A DNA stretch of 6,878 nucleotides from positions 1 to 6,878 of the forward strand of contig DAHVYW010000063.1 in the NCBI GenBank assembly GCA_027324025.1. Reading direction: 5' to 3'. Source of the DNA: JAJZQD01 sp021847735 (GTDB lineage: Bacteria > Bacillota > Thermincolia > Thermincolales > UBA2595). Every line of letters begins with the position of its first letter. Position 1 is the first letter of the stretch. Below, piece by piece: positions 6,419 through 6,878 of this stretch. A program made the position numbers and the translations under genes. Below the pieces are notes generated by a model. That model was given only the letters and a program-made list of their open reading frames with translations. It did no database searches and was not told the DNA's origin.

Positions 6419-6744
6419 GCATCCCCCCACAAATGTTCAAGGTTGTAAAACTCCCGGTCACTCTCCTGAAAAACGTGGACAACTACCGACCCGTAATCCA
6501 AAAGTACCCAGCGGGCATCCTTGAAACCTTCCATTCTCAGCTTCTTTATACCGTTTTCCTCAAGTTTTTCTTCCACGTTCTCTGCAATGGCTTTAACCTG
6601 AACCGAAGAATAACCGCTGCAAATTACAAAAAAGTCACATATCACTGAAATGTCGTGAATGTTCAGGATAATAACATCCCTGGCCTTCTTATCTTCCGCC
6701 GCTGACTTCGCAAGCGAGGCAACCTTTTCCGGTGATAAAGTCAA
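6400..6744 (-). CDS. rsfS: Ribosomal silencing factor RsfS (Iojap/YqeL family)
   Basis: RsfS binds ribosomal protein uL14 on the free 50S subunit in the cytoplasm and blocks joining to 30S, which lowers translation when nutrients are short (family knowledge). The 114-residue product is full length for the family and carries its signatures. A KKARDVIILNI segment lies near residues 19-29, CDFFVICSG at 36-44 followed by a Q-x-KAIA helix, and the C-terminal EGF...W-LLDYG-VVVHVF...FY-LE-LW-DA block covers about 72-109. The start is TTG at 6744, with AGGAGG at 6753-6758 and an 8-nt spacer; no better ATG lies nearby. It is the first gene of a minus-strand cluster. In Bacillus, rsfS (yqeL) is also followed by the yqeM methyltransferase, and that gene is here one position further on. 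The DYG motif is followed by Ser, where Asp is usual; I infer this is harmless. Confidence 0.96.
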   Translation of the reverse strand: MTLSPEKVASLAKSAAEDKKARDVIILNIHDISVICDFFVICSGYSSVQVKAIAENVEEKLEENGIKKLRMEGFKDARWVLLDYGSVVVHVFQESDREFYNLEHLWGDAKVVHL

Positions 6745-6790
6745 TCGGTTTCCCTCCTGGTTTAATTATGTCGCTACATTAGTATATTCT

Positions 6791-6819
6791 ATATTCGCCT
6801 AAATTTTGCAAGTTCCTTC
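6791..6819 (-). promoter_or_regulatory. Candidate sigma-H type promoter of rsfS
   Basis: Read on the minus strand, GAAGGAACT (6819-6811) and GGCGAATAT (6799-6791) are separated by 11 nt. The Bacillus sigma-H consensus is RNAGGAWWW, 11-12 nt, RNNGAATWW, so only one W position is off. Transcription would begin about 40 nt before the TTG start of rsfS. A sigma-A reading (TTGCAA, then TATACT after 19 nt) is possible but has poorer spacing. No experimental support can be seen from sequence alone. Confidence 0.35.
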
Positions 6820-6878
6820 TAAACATCGGGTTTAAGCAAACTATTCCTGGCTTCAGTGCTGCTTGGGTGAATTATTAA

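Noticed and set aside
6819..6878. Open minus frame of 19 codons reaching the right edge and ending in TAG
   Set aside because: It could be the C-terminus of the gene before rsfS, but it is too short to recognise and shows no family signature.

Overview
The window looks like a chromosomal piece of a low-to-mid GC Gram-positive bacterium (Bacillota). The best fit is the anaerobic Peptococcaceae/Desulfotomaculum-Pelotomaculum type of Clostridia, but that placement is inferred from gene style and content, not from a phylogeny. Supporting signs are a full T-box leader, strong AGGAGG ribosome binding sites, frequent TTG starts, an rsfS-yqeM neighbourhood as in Bacillus, and an acyl-CoA synthetase close to Bacillus YngI. 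Every recognisable gene is on the minus strand, so the window is best read from its right end to its left end.

Right part (6878 to 5030): rsfS (ribosomal silencing factor), then a short S1 plus winged-helix protein that matches only the C-terminal half of CvfB/YitL, then a YqeM-like SAM-dependent methyltransferase. A hairpin with a short U-run overlaps the rsfS stop codon. The next two genes are 15 nt apart, and the ribosome binding site of the second overlaps the stop of the first. A sigma-H-like promoter candidate lies upstream of rsfS.

Middle part (5029 to 4568): 462 bases without a protein gene. They hold a near-consensus sigma-A promoter (TTGACT, 17 nt, TATAAT) and a complete T-box riboswitch. 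The specifier codon reads CTC (leucine), the T-box bulge is TGGT, and an intrinsic terminator ends the leader.

Left part (4567 to 362): the T-box does not lead straight into leuS. The first gene behind it is an AMP-forming acyl-CoA synthetase of the YngI type, broken by a one-base frameshift near 3596. leuS follows 16 nt downstream and is intact, with synthetic, editing, zinc and C-terminal domains present. Leucyl-tRNA charging therefore appears to control both an acyl-CoA synthetase (here damaged) and leucyl-tRNA synthetase. This arrangement is the most interesting part of the window.

Left edge (361 to 1): no convincing gene, but a dense series of perfect or near-perfect hairpins. One has a U-run only on the plus strand, so it looks like a terminator for transcription entering from the left.
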